From: Vagococcus teuberi
Lineage (GTDB): Bacteria; Bacillota; Bacilli; Lactobacillales; Vagococcaceae
Direction: 5' to 3'
NCBI RefSeq assembly: GCF_001870205.1
Contig: NZ_CP017267.1
Span: forward strand, 236,501 to 300,500
Length of the DNA stretch: 64,000 nt
Below are positions 18,941-27,795 of this stretch, in pieces. The notes beneath the pieces are model-generated. The model saw only the letters and a program-made list of their open reading frames with translations. It did not search any database and was not told the DNA's origin. Each line of letters begins with the position of its first letter. Position 1 is the first letter of the stretch. Both the position numbers and the translations under genes were made by a program.

Positions 18941-20669
18941 GACTAAATTGTGAGTGGTAGAGACTAGAATAAGCACCATCTTTGTTTTTTAATAAGGAGT
19001 CGTGAGTTCCTGTCTCGATGATTTTTCCTTTATCCATCACAAGAATAATATCTGCTTTTTTTATTGTTGATAGGCGATGAGCGATGATAAAACTAGTTTT
19101 TCCTGACATCATGTTATCAAAAGCTGTTTGGATATGTTGTTCTGTCAAGGTATCGATAGAACTTGTGGCTTCATCTAGTATAAGCATAGGAGGCTGACTG
19201 ATCATCGTTCTCGCAATCGTAAATAATTGCTTTTGTCCTTCAGATAACAACACACCTGATTGCCCAATCATCGTATTAAACCCACAAGGTAATTGTTGAA
19301 TAAACTGATAGATATTCGCTTCTTCACAGGCTTTTATCACATTTTGTTTTGTTGCTTGTGGATTACCAAACGTTAGATTGTCCCAAATAGTACCTTGGAA
19401 TAACCAAGTTTCTTGTAACACCATTCCAAATGAGCGTCGTAATTCATCTTTTGGTATATCAGTGATTGGGACGGAATCAACCGTAATAACACCTTTATCT
19501 AACGGATAAAAATTCATTAAAAGATTAACTAAGGTAGATTTACCCGCTCCTGTTTTCCCTACAATCGCCACTGTTTGTCCTTGTTTAACGGTTAAATTGA
19601 AATCTTCAATTAATGGTGACGCTGGATCATATGAGAAGTAAACATGCGAAAAGGCTACATCTCCAATAGGTGTGAAAGGCTGGGTTAGTTTTCTGACGTA
19701 TGTATCTTCTTCTGGTTCATCTAGTAAGTCGTTGATACGTTTAATACTCGAAAAAGCTGTTTGGAGTTGCGTTGTGATACTTGATAGTTCGATTAACGGT
19801 TTTGAAAACTGTCCTGAATAAATAATAAAACTAGATAACATTCCTAAAGATAATGGTAATGAAAAATTAACAATAAGTAGTCCGCTCACTAACCCAATTA
19901 ATAAGTAGCCAATGTGATCGATAAAACGAGATAAAGGATTTGTCAGAGAAGAAATGAATTGTGCTTGTTGCCCAGTTTGTTGCAATTCAAGATTCATGTC
20001 TTGGAATTGTTGAATAACGGTTTCTTCATATTCATATGACTTAATCGTTTTTAAATGGCTAAATTGTTCATTGATATAGCCAGACACTTTTCCTAGTAAT
20101 TGTTGTTGTGCGTTGAAATATCTCTGTCCTTTTTTTGCTATCATCACATTAACTAAAAACATACCTGCTGTTATCAAGAGGATCACACCAGTTAATATAA
20201 CGTTTAAAGATAGCATGATACCGAGTGCCACGATGATAATCGTTATGCTTGGAAATAGTTGATTAAATAAAGTTAGTAGGGCTTCTGAAATATAATCTAA
20301 ATCCGTACTAAATCGGTTCATCGTGTCGCCATGTGAATGTGTATCAAAATAATTTATCGGTAATTTATTTAGCTTATGGTATCCTTTTTTTCTTACTTCC
20401 TTCATAGAAGTATAGGCGATATGCTGGCTGATTCGCTGTAAGAAATAAAAACTACTTGCCGCTAGACAAGTCAAAACGATAATGAGAAAAATCTGTGTTA
20501 CTAACCCCGTCTTAGATGATAGCGTCATACTATCAATCGCTTTACCAATATACATGGTGACCAACACACTACTCAGGCCGTATAGAAAACTCAAACAAGC
20601 ATTTAAAATAATCGCTTTTTTGAAAGGTTTTAGATAAGGAGAGAAAGTTGAAAGTGTTTGTTTAAACAT
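18936..20669 (-). CDS. Heterodimeric ABC exporter subunit with canonical catalytic site (LmrD/Efr-type)
   Basis: A 577-residue half-transporter: six-helix exporter domain (about 1-320) and nucleotide-binding domain (about 335-577). Walker A G-K-T-G-A-G-K-S-T, a modified signature L-L-S-E-G-Q-K-Q, and Walker B M-L-I-L-D-E-A-T-S-S-I-D with the catalytic Glu are visible. The partner subunit, encoded directly upstream with no gap, has Asp at that position. This asymmetry is the hallmark of heterodimeric multidrug exporters such as LmrCD, EfrAB and EfrCD. The exported compound is not known. Confidence 0.88.
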   Translation of the reverse strand: MFKQTLSTFSPYLKPFKKAIILNACLSFLYGLSSVLVTMYIGKAIDSMTLSSKTGLVTQIFLIIVLTCLAASSFYFLQRISQHIAYTSMKEVRKKGYHKLNKLPINYFDTHSHGDTMNRFSTDLDYISEALLTLFNQLFPSITIIIVALGIMLSLNVILTGVILLITAGMFLVNVMIAKKGQRYFNAQQQLLGKVSGYINEQFSHLKTIKSYEYEETVIQQFQDMNLELQQTGQQAQFISSLTNPLSRFIDHIGYLLIGLVSGLLIVNFSLPLSLGMLSSFIIYSGQFSKPLIELSSITTQLQTAFSSIKRINDLLDEPEEDTYVRKLTQPFTPIGDVAFSHVYFSYDPASPLIEDFNLTVKQGQTVAIVGKTGAGKSTLVNLLMNFYPLDKGVITVDSVPITDIPKDELRRSFGMVLQETWLFQGTIWDNLTFGNPQATKQNVIKACEEANIYQFIQQLPCGFNTMIGQSGVLLSEGQKQLFTIARTMISQPPMLILDEATSSIDTLTEQHIQTAFDNMMSGKTSFIIAHRLSTIKKADIILVMDKGKIIETGTHDSLLKNKDGAYSSLYHSQFSH

Positions 20670-22451
20670 TTAGTTATCCTCCTTTTCTTGAGATGTCACA
20701 ATTTGTTGGTAAAATATTGATTGCTTCATCAGGTTTTGATGCGTTCCTTGAGCGACAATTTCACCTTGATTTAAGACTATTAAATGGTCTGCTTCTTTAA
20801 CAGAAGAGATGCGTTGCGATACGATAATGCTATTTTTTATAAAATCAAGTCTTGCTAACGTTTGTCGAATAGCTAAATCCGTTTTATAATCTAAAGCACT
20901 TAGAGCATCATCTAAAATCAGAATACTCGGTTGAGAAATCAACGCTCTGGCAATTGCTAAACGTTGTCTTTGTCCTCCTGAAAAATTTGTCCCGTTTTCA
21001 GCAGTTGACATACTTAAGTCATCAACGAACTCTAAACAGTCAGCCCACTCTAGTGCTCTCCAACAATCTTTTTCCGTTGCATTTGGGAATCCCATTTTTA
21101 AGTTACTCTCAATCGTTCCTGAAAAAAGGACACTTTTTTGTGATACATAACTGATAGAATGTCTGACTTCTCCTGTGGTTAAATCAAGTAGATTCATATT
21201 ATCTAAGAAAATTGTCCCATCAGTTGGAAGATAAAATTTTTGAATTAATTCAATTAACGTTGTCTTACCACTTCCAGTAGGACCAACGATCCCAAGTTGT
21301 GTCCCTTTTTTTAAATCGAATTGAATCTTTTTTAACACATCTTGAGATGAAGGACCAACGATCCCAAGTTGTGTCCCTTTTTTTAAATCGAATTGAATCT
21401 TTTTTAACACATCTTGAGATGAACTAGGGTAATGAAAGGATACATCTTGAAAAGATAACGTGTTTTCTGATTCAAATGGTAATACTTTATCTAGAGGTTG
21501 TGTTTGAACTTTCGGTGTTGTATTAAGTATTTCTTCGACCCGTTTTTTAGCTGAAAAAGCTCGCACGAAAATGGTCACTAAATTTGCTACAACAATTAAG
21601 GCAGCTAGTAGTTGTAGCATATAATTGATTAAAGCTACAATATCTCCTGTTTGAAGTTGTCCGACAGATACATTAATATCACCAACCCATAAGATTAAAG
21701 CAATAATCATATTTGTCATAAATAAGGTTAGAGGAGACATAAGAGCAGATAGTTTTGTCATATCAATGTAGCGATTGGCTAACTTTTCAATGACTTCAGC
21801 TGACTTATCCTCCATTTTTTTTTCGTTGGCAAAGGCACGAATAACTTTGACGCCGGTAAGTTGTTCACTAGTAATGGTATTTAATTCATCGATGGATGAT
21901 AACACTTGTTGGTATTTTGGTACTGTTTTACTCATTAAAATGTATAGAATAAATGAAAAAATAGGAACAGTTAATAAAAAAATAAACCCCATTGATGTAT
22001 TGATGGTAAAGGCCATTACGATAGAGCCGATACTAAGAAATGGTGCACGAATAACTAGACGAATGAGCATGGCTAACGCTAGTTGTAATTGATTGACGTC
22101 GTTAATGGTTCTAGTTAAAAACGTGTCAGATCCAAATTCATCAATTTCAGTATGAGAAAACTGCGTGATTTTTTTTACAACAGCTAAACGTAGTTCCGTT
22201 CCAAAACCTTGAGATGCAACAGCTGCATAATATTGGCAAACTAGGACGCATAAAAGCCCAAGTATAGACAAACCTAACATGTATAAAGTAGCAGCGTAGA
22301 CCATTGATATATTTTTTTCTCGAATCCCTGAATCAATTAAATAAGCCATAAATAGTGGGAGTGTTAATTCGAAGATTGCTTCCATTAATTTAAAAGCAGG
22401 ACCAAGTATTAATTGTTTTTTATATTTTTTAGCATAAGAAAATACAGACAA
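20670..22451 (-). CDS. Heterodimeric ABC exporter subunit with degenerate site and internal duplication (LmrC/Efr-type)
   Basis: About 593 residues from a TTG at 22451, well spaced from AAAGGAAG; a GTG at 22460 would touch the ribosome binding site. Six membrane helices precede an ATPase domain with Walker A G-P-T-G-S-G-K-T-T, signature N-F-S-G-G-Q-R-Q-R-L-A-I-A-R-A-L, and I-L-I-L-D-D-A-L-S-A-L-D, where Asp replaces the catalytic Glu. A 24-residue unit ending G-I-V-G-P is repeated exactly, so the strand and loop leading to Walker A occur twice. Relatives lack this, so the protein is 24 residues longer than normal and may be impaired if the repeat is real. Confidence 0.85.
   Translation of the reverse strand: MSVFSYAKKYKKQLILGPAFKLMEAIFELTLPLFMAYLIDSGIREKNISMVYAATLYMLGLSILGLLCVLVCQYYAAVASQGFGTELRLAVVKKITQFSHTEIDEFGSDTFLTRTINDVNQLQLALAMLIRLVIRAPFLSIGSIVMAFTINTSMGFIFLLTVPIFSFILYILMSKTVPKYQQVLSSIDELNTITSEQLTGVKVIRAFANEKKMEDKSAEVIEKLANRYIDMTKLSALMSPLTLFMTNMIIALILWVGDINVSVGQLQTGDIVALINYMLQLLAALIVVANLVTIFVRAFSAKKRVEEILNTTPKVQTQPLDKVLPFESENTLSFQDVSFHYPSSSQDVLKKIQFDLKKGTQLGIVGPSSQDVLKKIQFDLKKGTQLGIVGPTGSGKTTLIELIQKFYLPTDGTIFLDNMNLLDLTTGEVRHSISYVSQKSVLFSGTIESNLKMGFPNATEKDCWRALEWADCLEFVDDLSMSTAENGTNFSGGQRQRLAIARALISQPSILILDDALSALDYKTDLAIRQTLARLDFIKNSIIVSQRISSVKEADHLIVLNQGEIVAQGTHQNLMKQSIFYQQIVTSQEKEDN
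21279..21422 (-). repeat. Exact 72-bp tandem duplication within the ABC exporter gene
   Basis: Bases 21279-21350 are repeated without change at 21351-21422. The unit encodes 24 residues (S-S-Q-D-V-L-K-K ... Q-L-G-I-V-G-P) ending at the first two residues of the Walker A motif. Perfect identity shows either very recent duplication or an assembly fault. Confidence 0.97.
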
Positions 22452-22488
22452 GTTAAGCACTTCCTTTCTTTAATTAGGTTAACATGAT

Positions 22489-22535
22489 TTTAGCGAACAT
22501 CCTATACCTAAATACGGTAAAAGATGCTCGCTAAA
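22489..22535 (-). promoter_or_regulatory. 13-bp imperfect inverted repeat between deoxyribosyltransferase and exporter genes
   Basis: TTTAGCGAACATC (22489-22501) and GATGCTCGCTAAA (22523-22535) pair with one mismatch. It directly follows the upstream gene's stop on the minus strand but has no clear T-run. It may be a weak terminator or an operator/attenuator for the exporter operon. Confidence 0.5.
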
Positions 22536-23012
22536 TTAGATGTATGTGGCGACAGTTTTTAATAACAATTCTTCAGAATTAACCACGACGCCATTTAGTT
22601 TAATTAACCCAATCGTGTAAAGGTTAACATAAGGGAATTGAGACTCCGCTACATCCTGCAATGCTGTTATTTTTTGTTGGTTATCAGCACCTTGTTGTCT
22701 ACTGTCTGTGAACAAACCGATTATTGGTATGCCAGCTTGATAAGCCACACCGATTTCTGTTGCTACACCAACATCTATGCTTTGACCATCAAGAATAGCA
22801 ATCATTAAATCGCTATCTAATAGAGCTTTTGTATCATAAGTTGCTATCATTTTTGAGTCTGCATAACTATTTTTATCATTTATCTCCATTTGTTCCTGAG
22901 GTAAATACACAGAAACCTCTTTGTAAGATTCTCTGATTTGTTTTACAAGCCACTCGTTGTAATTTTTTTCCATTGTTGAGAATAAGGGACTAGCAAAGTA
23001 TATATTTGTCAT
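22536..23012 (-). CDS. Nucleoside 2-deoxyribosyltransferase family protein
   Basis: The protein is 158 residues from ATG 23012, after AAGGAG; the longer frame from 23048 has no ribosome binding site. Family features are Y-F-A-S-P-L-F near residue 5, the central D-S-D-L-M-I-A-I-L-D-G, and V-G-V-A-T-E-I-G-V-A-Y-Q-A-G-I-P, which carries the catalytic Glu. Such enzymes exchange bases between 2'-deoxynucleosides in purine and pyrimidine salvage. It appears monocistronic, with a divergent cell-wall hydrolase gene upstream. Confidence 0.85.
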   Translation of the reverse strand: MTNIYFASPLFSTMEKNYNEWLVKQIRESYKEVSVYLPQEQMEINDKNSYADSKMIATYDTKALLDSDLMIAILDGQSIDVGVATEIGVAYQAGIPIIGLFTDSRQQGADNQQKITALQDVAESQFPYVNLYTIGLIKLNGVVVNSEELLLKTVATYI

Positions 23013-23158
23013 CAAACCACTCCTTACTATTACATTTATATAATACAATACCTTAATTTGTAATAATTTGTAAAGAGAATGTCATATTAAGCAAGAGTCA
23101 TTCTTGTATAATTAGGAAAGATAAAAAGTGAACGTTATTAATTGAAAGGTGTTGGCGA

Positions 23159-24244
23159 TTGTTGAATTATAGGAAAACTATAACTGGTCTATTATGCTTT
23201 GTCATGCTAACAAGCATGCCAGTTTCGTTATTTGCAGCAACGAAAGAAGAAGACGTGAAAAAACAAAGTGTTGAGATTAGTGAAAAAATCGATAGTGCAC
23301 TTGATAATGTAAATAAAAATTATAGAGATTTAGAAAATTTAAAATCAGATGTGTTGGATACTGAATCAAAAATTTTAACAACACAACAACAAATCGAAAA
23401 AACAAAACGCAGTATGGAAAAACGCAAAGAGATGGTTGCCTCTCGTATGAAAACAATCCAAACCAACGAGCAAAGCACAACGATGGTTGATACGTTGTTA
23501 AATGCTAATAGTGTATCTGATTTTGTTAATCGTGCGGTTGCTATGACCGTTTTACAAACAGCGGAAAAATCAAAAATTGAAACCCTAGAAACAGATAAAG
23601 ATAAATTAGAGAGATTAAGAGAAGAATTAGTTATGGATCAACAAATTTTAGTTGAAAAACAAACTAAAATTGAAAACGATAAAGCCGCTCTAGAATCTCA
23701 AGTTAGTGATTTGAAGAAAGAATTAGCTAATAATGAAGCAACTTTAAAAAAATTATCTGAAGAGCGAGTGATAAAAGAAGCACAAGCTGCGAAAGAAAAA
23801 GAGATGGCAAAAAAAGCAGAAGAATTGAAAAAAGAGGGAACGACCCCTGTTTCAACAGAATCTAACGGCAGTAGCAACACTTCAAATAACATTCAATCAG
23901 CATCGAGTGGATCAACTGTTAGTACGCCTGTCTCAACAGAGAAACCAGCAGCAAGTAGTAATGGACGTACCTTAACGATGCAATCGACAGCTTATTCTTA
24001 TACAGAGGGTGGATTAACACCATACACAGCAACAGGAATTGATTTAAGAAAAAATTCTCGCGTGATTGCGGTTGATCCAAGTGTGATTCCTTTAAATTCA
24101 TTAGTTGAAGTATCTGGTTATGGATTTGCGGTAGCTGGAGATACTGGTGGAGCTATAAGAGGCAATATTATTGATGTTCATTTTAATACAGTGACTGAGT
24201 GTAGAAATTGGGGAAGACGTACTGTAACAGTAACGATTCAATAA
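23159..24244 (+). CDS. Secreted coiled-coil protein with 3D domain (probable peptidoglycan hydrolase)
   Basis: A 361-residue exported protein: signal peptide about residues 1-27 ending S-L-F-A-A, long coiled coil (about 30-220), Ser/Thr/Asn-rich linker (about 225-270), and a C-terminal 3D domain (about 275-361) with V-I-A-V-D-P, A-G-D-T-G-G and I-D-V-H-F, the three aspartates that name the fold. 3D domains resemble the lytic transglycosylase core of MltA. Promoter TATAAT lies at 23107-23112. TTG start follows GAAAGGTG. The coiled coil resembles the regulatory part of PcsB/CwlO-like hydrolases, suggesting control by FtsEX or similar (inferred). Confidence 0.85.
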   Translation: MLNYRKTITGLLCFVMLTSMPVSLFAATKEEDVKKQSVEISEKIDSALDNVNKNYRDLENLKSDVLDTESKILTTQQQIEKTKRSMEKRKEMVASRMKTIQTNEQSTTMVDTLLNANSVSDFVNRAVAMTVLQTAEKSKIETLETDKDKLERLREELVMDQQILVEKQTKIENDKAALESQVSDLKKELANNEATLKKLSEERVIKEAQAAKEKEMAKKAEELKKEGTTPVSTESNGSSNTSNNIQSASSGSTVSTPVSTEKPAASSNGRTLTMQSTAYSYTEGGLTPYTATGIDLRKNSRVIAVDPSVIPLNSLVEVSGYGFAVAGDTGGAIRGNIIDVHFNTVTECRNWGRRTVTVTIQ

Positions 24245-24250
24245 AAAAAC

Positions 24251-24296
24251 AAAAAGTATCAAACAACTTTAACACTTAGTTGTTTGATACTTTTTT
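24251..24296. terminator. Bidirectional terminator between two cell-wall enzyme genes
   Basis: A 19-bp perfect stem (AAAAAGTATCAAACAACT / AGTTGTTTGATACTTTTT, 9-nt loop) with flanking A and T tracts separates the convergent 3D-domain and amidase genes. Confidence 0.9.
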
Positions 24297-25611
24297 AATT
24301 TTCGGCACCCTTGTTACTTTTCTCTTCTATATAAACCATTAGTCCATCGTAGACAGAATCTGCTACTTTTTGATGATAATTTTTATTTTTTATGTAAGCA
24401 GCATCATAATCATTATTGATGTAACCTAACTCTAATAAGACAGCAGGCTTTGAATTTTCACGCAGTACTTGATAATCTTGATTACCAAAGCCTCTGTTTT
24501 CTAGAGGCAGAATGTTCGCAATACTATCGTTAATAGCTTGAGCAAGTGGTTTACCACTGTCTTTTCGGTAGAATGTGGTTGTTCCAGAAGCTGTATTAGC
24601 TTGTGCACTTGAATCATAATGAAAACTGATAAAAGCATTTGCTTGACTAGAGGAACTTATTTTTCCTATATCAGTCAAGGAAACAAATTTATCTTTATCA
24701 CGTGTCATTAAAACATTAAACCCATGAGATTGGAGTTCTTTTCGAACTGCTAAGGCTGTTTTTAGCGTTACTTCTTTTTCTAAAGTTTTTCCATCAATAG
24801 TTTGAGCACCAGGGTCATCTCCACCATGTCCTGGGTCTAACATAACCGTAAATTCAGGCATTGGAATACCAGGTTTTTCTTCCTTACTAGATATCTTACG
24901 AGAAGTGACTTGCCAAGAATTTAAGAATCCAGTTTTACCATCTTTGGTTTTAACTTTCATCCACCCATCCTCTGTCTCAGATAAATACGTTAAAGTAGCA
25001 CCATATTTTAAAAAATCACCTTTATTACTTGATGTTGAATTATTGCTCATTAAGTAAGCAGAAGTAGTGGCAACATGAAGCACTTGATTTTCTTTGTATT
25101 TATTGTCCCGGTTTTTTTGGATGATTAAGCTATCACTTGGCACCCAACCGTATTTTCCGTCACTATAAACACGTACCCAACCGTTTAGCTCAAGAGTCGC
25201 GTTCACGTGTTCATTCTTCTTTAACGTTTTGATTACCTTGCTGCTTTCTGAGTTATCTTTTTTCAGTTCTGTATTTCGTTTAGCAACAGAAGCAGTTAAG
25301 TTAGTATATGGACCACTAGTACCATCAAATAATAGCCAATTAGGTACCCAACCAACTGTTTTATCAGCTGTTTGTATTTTGTACCAATCATTTTTTTCAT
25401 CCGTAATAGTGACTTTATCTTCTTTATGGACTTGAGTAATAACAGAAGAATACGCATCAGGTTTTTCACGGACATTTAGAGCAATTGTTCCCACAGTGGC
25501 AATTTGGCTATTCCCTCGCATATAATTAAAGCCGATAAAAACCAAAGCAACAACTAAAATATTAATGATAAACATTTTTATCGTGCGATTTATTGAGTTT
25601 GTGTTTTTCAC
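24295..25611 (-). CDS. N-acetylmuramoyl-L-alanine amidase with three SH3b domains
   Basis: A 438-residue protein: N-terminal membrane anchor or uncleaved signal (about 12-28), three bacterial SH3 repeats (about 38-97, 105-165, 177-235, each ending G-W-V-P or G-F-L-N), then an Amidase_3 zinc domain (about 253-430) with V-M-L-D-P-G-H-G-G-D-D-P-G-A, the E-K-E-V-T-L glutamate, S-F-H-Y-D-S histidine and V-L-L-E-L-G-Y glutamate. It would cut the bond between MurNAc and the stem peptide, or remove stem peptides from nascent glycan as LytH does (SH3b plus Amidase_3, membrane anchored). Exact substrate inferred. Confidence 0.9.
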   Translation of the reverse strand: MKNTNSINRTIKMFIINILVVALVFIGFNYMRGNSQIATVGTIALNVREKPDAYSSVITQVHKEDKVTITDEKNDWYKIQTADKTVGWVPNWLLFDGTSGPYTNLTASVAKRNTELKKDNSESSKVIKTLKKNEHVNATLELNGWVRVYSDGKYGWVPSDSLIIQKNRDNKYKENQVLHVATTSAYLMSNNSTSSNKGDFLKYGATLTYLSETEDGWMKVKTKDGKTGFLNSWQVTSRKISSKEEKPGIPMPEFTVMLDPGHGGDDPGAQTIDGKTLEKEVTLKTALAVRKELQSHGFNVLMTRDKDKFVSLTDIGKISSSSQANAFISFHYDSSAQANTASGTTTFYRKDSGKPLAQAINDSIANILPLENRGFGNQDYQVLRENSKPAVLLELGYINNDYDAAYIKNKNYHQKVADSVYDGLMVYIEEKSNKGAEN

Positions 25612-25693
25612 ATGGATTACCTCATTGATTAATTGATAAGGGATATTATAGCAAAAATTTTAGAAGTTGAGTAGTGAGTTATCCTATTATATC

Positions 25694-25722
25694 TTGACTT
25701 TTTGTACAATTTTTAGTATTTT
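25694..25722 (+). promoter_or_regulatory. Promoter for the aspS T-box leader
   Basis: TTGACT (25694-25699), a 17-bp spacer and TATTTT (25717-25722) lie just before the T-box leader. Confidence 0.5.
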
Positions 25723-25729
25723 AAGGATG

Positions 25730-25954
25730 AGTATCGATGAAGGAGACGTGCCTTTTTTACAAAAAAGAGAGAATGAATTTGGTGAAATCATTCATTTAAA
25801 GAGGACAGACACTCTGGAGATGGGTAGTAATATATCCCGCTAACGAGCGTTATATCGTTTAGAGAAAAAGTTTTTTGAAACTTTTTAAAAATAGGTGGTA
25901 CCACGTGTAAGAAATTATTCGTCCTTGTTATAATTTAACAAGGGCTTTTTTTTA
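25730..25954 (+). promoter_or_regulatory. T-box leader with GAC (Asp) specifier
   Basis: The leader has the T-box order: stem I with AGAGAG and a distal hairpin (ATGAA-TTTGGTGAAATC-ATTCAT), a specifier region containing GAC twice (25804-25806 and 25808-25810), the antiterminator sequence AGGTGGTACCACG (25893-25905), and a terminator stem CCTTGTTA / TAACAAGG with T-run (25923-25954). Uncharged tRNA-Asp would bind the specifier and the T-box bulge and allow read-through into aspS. The specifier agrees with the gene. Confidence 0.92.
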
Positions 25955-25984
25955 TGAATAAATGATTAAAAGGAGATAGATATC

Positions 25985-27751
25985 ATGCAGGAAAGAACAA
26001 CATATTGTGGTCTAGTATCAGAAAAAGATTTAGGTCAAGAGGTTGTAGTAAAAGGGTGGGTGCAAAAGCGTCGTGACTTAGGAGGATTAATCTTTATCGA
26101 TTTAAGAGATAGAGAAGGACTTGTTCAAGTAGTTTTCAACCCTGAAGTGTCACAAGAAGCTTTAAACATTGCAGACTCTTGTCGTAGTGAATACGTGATT
26201 GGTGTGAGAGGTAAGGTAGTAGAGAGAACAGGTTCAGCTATTAACCCTCGAATGAAGACAGGTAAAGTTGAAATTATCGCTGAAGACATCATCGTATACA
26301 ATGAAGCAAAGACACCACCATTTGTCATCGAAGACGATCAAACGATTAGTGATGATGTGCGTATGAAATATCGTTACATGGATATTAGACGTCCATCAAT
26401 GTTAAATAATCTAAAATTAAGACATCATGTAACACGTGTCATTCGCGAATTTTTAAATGATAATGGCTTTTTAGATGTGGAGACACCTTATTTAAATAAA
26501 TCGACACCAGAAGGGGCAAGAGATTATCTGGTTCCTTCACGAGTTCATCCAGGACATTTTTACGCGTTACCTCAATCACCTCAAACAACTAAGCAATTGT
26601 TAATGGGAGCTGGAATTGATCGTTATTATCAGGTAGTTCGTTGTTTTAGAGATGAAGATCTACGAGGGGATCGCCAACCGGAATTCACCCAAGTGGATAT
26701 TGAAACAAGTTTCTTAACAGAAGAAGACATCCAAGCGTATACTGAAAACATGTTATCGAAAGTGATGAAAGAAGTAATGGAAATTGATATTTCAATACCA
26801 TTTCCACGCATGACGTATGATGATGCCATGGCTCGATTTGGTAGTGATAAACCAGATACACGTTTTGATATGGAACTAATTGATATGAAAGAAGCAGTAA
26901 AAGATGTGGAGTTTAAAGTATTTCAACAGGCTTTAAGTTCAGGTGGAGCTGTCAAAGTATTAAATGCTAAACAAGCTGCAGATAAGTATTCACGTAAAGA
27001 TTTAGATAAGCTAGGTGAGTGGTTAGCGCAATTTGGTGCAAAAGGATTAGCTTGGGTCAAAGTAGAAGAAGATGGTCTTAAAGGACCAATCGCGAAGTTT
27101 TTAGTTGATGCAAGTGACAAAATAATTGAGACAACAAATGCTGAAGTAGGAGATTTATTATTGTTCTGTGCAGATACTGATTCAGTTGTCGCAGCATCAC
27201 TCGGAGCGTTAAGAAATCGTCTAGGGAAAGAATTAGATTTGATTGATTCAGATCAGTTTAATTTCTTATGGGTAGTGGATTGGCCGTTATTTGAATACTC
27301 TGAAGAAGAAGACCGTTTTGTCGCAGCACATCATCCATTTACAATGCCAAAGGAAAGTGACATTGAATTATTAGAAACATCACCTGAAAAAGTTTACGCC
27401 AAAGCCTATGATGTGGTATTAAATGGATATGAGCTTGGTGGGGGCTCTTTAAGAATTTACCAACGAGATTTACAGGAGAAGATGTTTAAAGCATTAGGAT
27501 TTACAAAAGAATCAGCTGAATCTCAATTTGGTTTTCTTTTAGATGCATTAGATTATGGATTCCCACCACATGGAGGAATTGCCTTAGGGTTAGATCGTTT
27601 AGTCATGTTGCTTGCGAAAAAAGATAATATCCGTGAAGTGATTGCTTTCCCTAAAAATAGTAAAGCTGCTGATTTGATGACTTCGGCTCCAAGTATAGCT
27701 TCAAAAGAGCAATTAGAAGAATTATCGCTAAGTGTTGAGTTAGAAGATTGA
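25985..27751 (+). CDS. aspS: Aspartyl-tRNA synthetase
   Basis: A 588-residue class IIb synthetase: N-terminal OB anticodon-binding domain (about 1-110, with [10 protein letters not shown]), motif 2 [16 protein letters not shown] near 221, the bacterial GAD insertion (about 300-420), and motif 3 G-I-A-L-G-L-D-R-L near 535. Length is typical of bacterial AspRS. In many Firmicutes hisS lies directly upstream in one T-box operon; here aspS stands alone behind its T-box. Confidence 0.97.
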   Translation: MQERTTYCGLVSEKDLGQEVVVKGWVQKRRDLGGLIFIDLRDREGLVQVVFNPEVSQEALNIADSCRSEYVIGVRGKVVERTGSAINPRMKTGKVEIIAEDIIVYNEAKTPPFVIEDDQTISDDVRMKYRYMDIRRPSMLNNLKLRHHVTRVIREFLNDNGFLDVETPYLNKSTPEGARDYLVPSRVHPGHFYALPQSPQTTKQLLMGAGIDRYYQVVRCFRDEDLRGDRQPEFTQVDIETSFLTEEDIQAYTENMLSKVMKEVMEIDISIPFPRMTYDDAMARFGSDKPDTRFDMELIDMKEAVKDVEFKVFQQALSSGGAVKVLNAKQAADKYSRKDLDKLGEWLAQFGAKGLAWVKVEEDGLKGPIAKFLVDASDKIIETTNAEVGDLLLFCADTDSVVAASLGALRNRLGKELDLIDSDQFNFLWVVDWPLFEYSEEEDRFVAAHHPFTMPKESDIELLETSPEKVYAKAYDVVLNGYELGGGSLRIYQRDLQEKMFKALGFTKESAESQFGFLLDALDYGFPPHGGIALGLDRLVMLLAKKDNIREVIAFPKNSKAADLMTSAPSIASKEQLEELSLSVELED

Positions 27752-27795
27752 TCGTTTTCTGTTAAGTAGTCAAGAAAATCGAGGAGATGCAACCA

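Noticed and set aside
23061-23078. WalR-type box before the 3D-domain gene
   Set aside because: TGTAAT and TGTAAA are present, but with a 4-nt spacer where the WalR consensus needs 5. Too weak to annotate.
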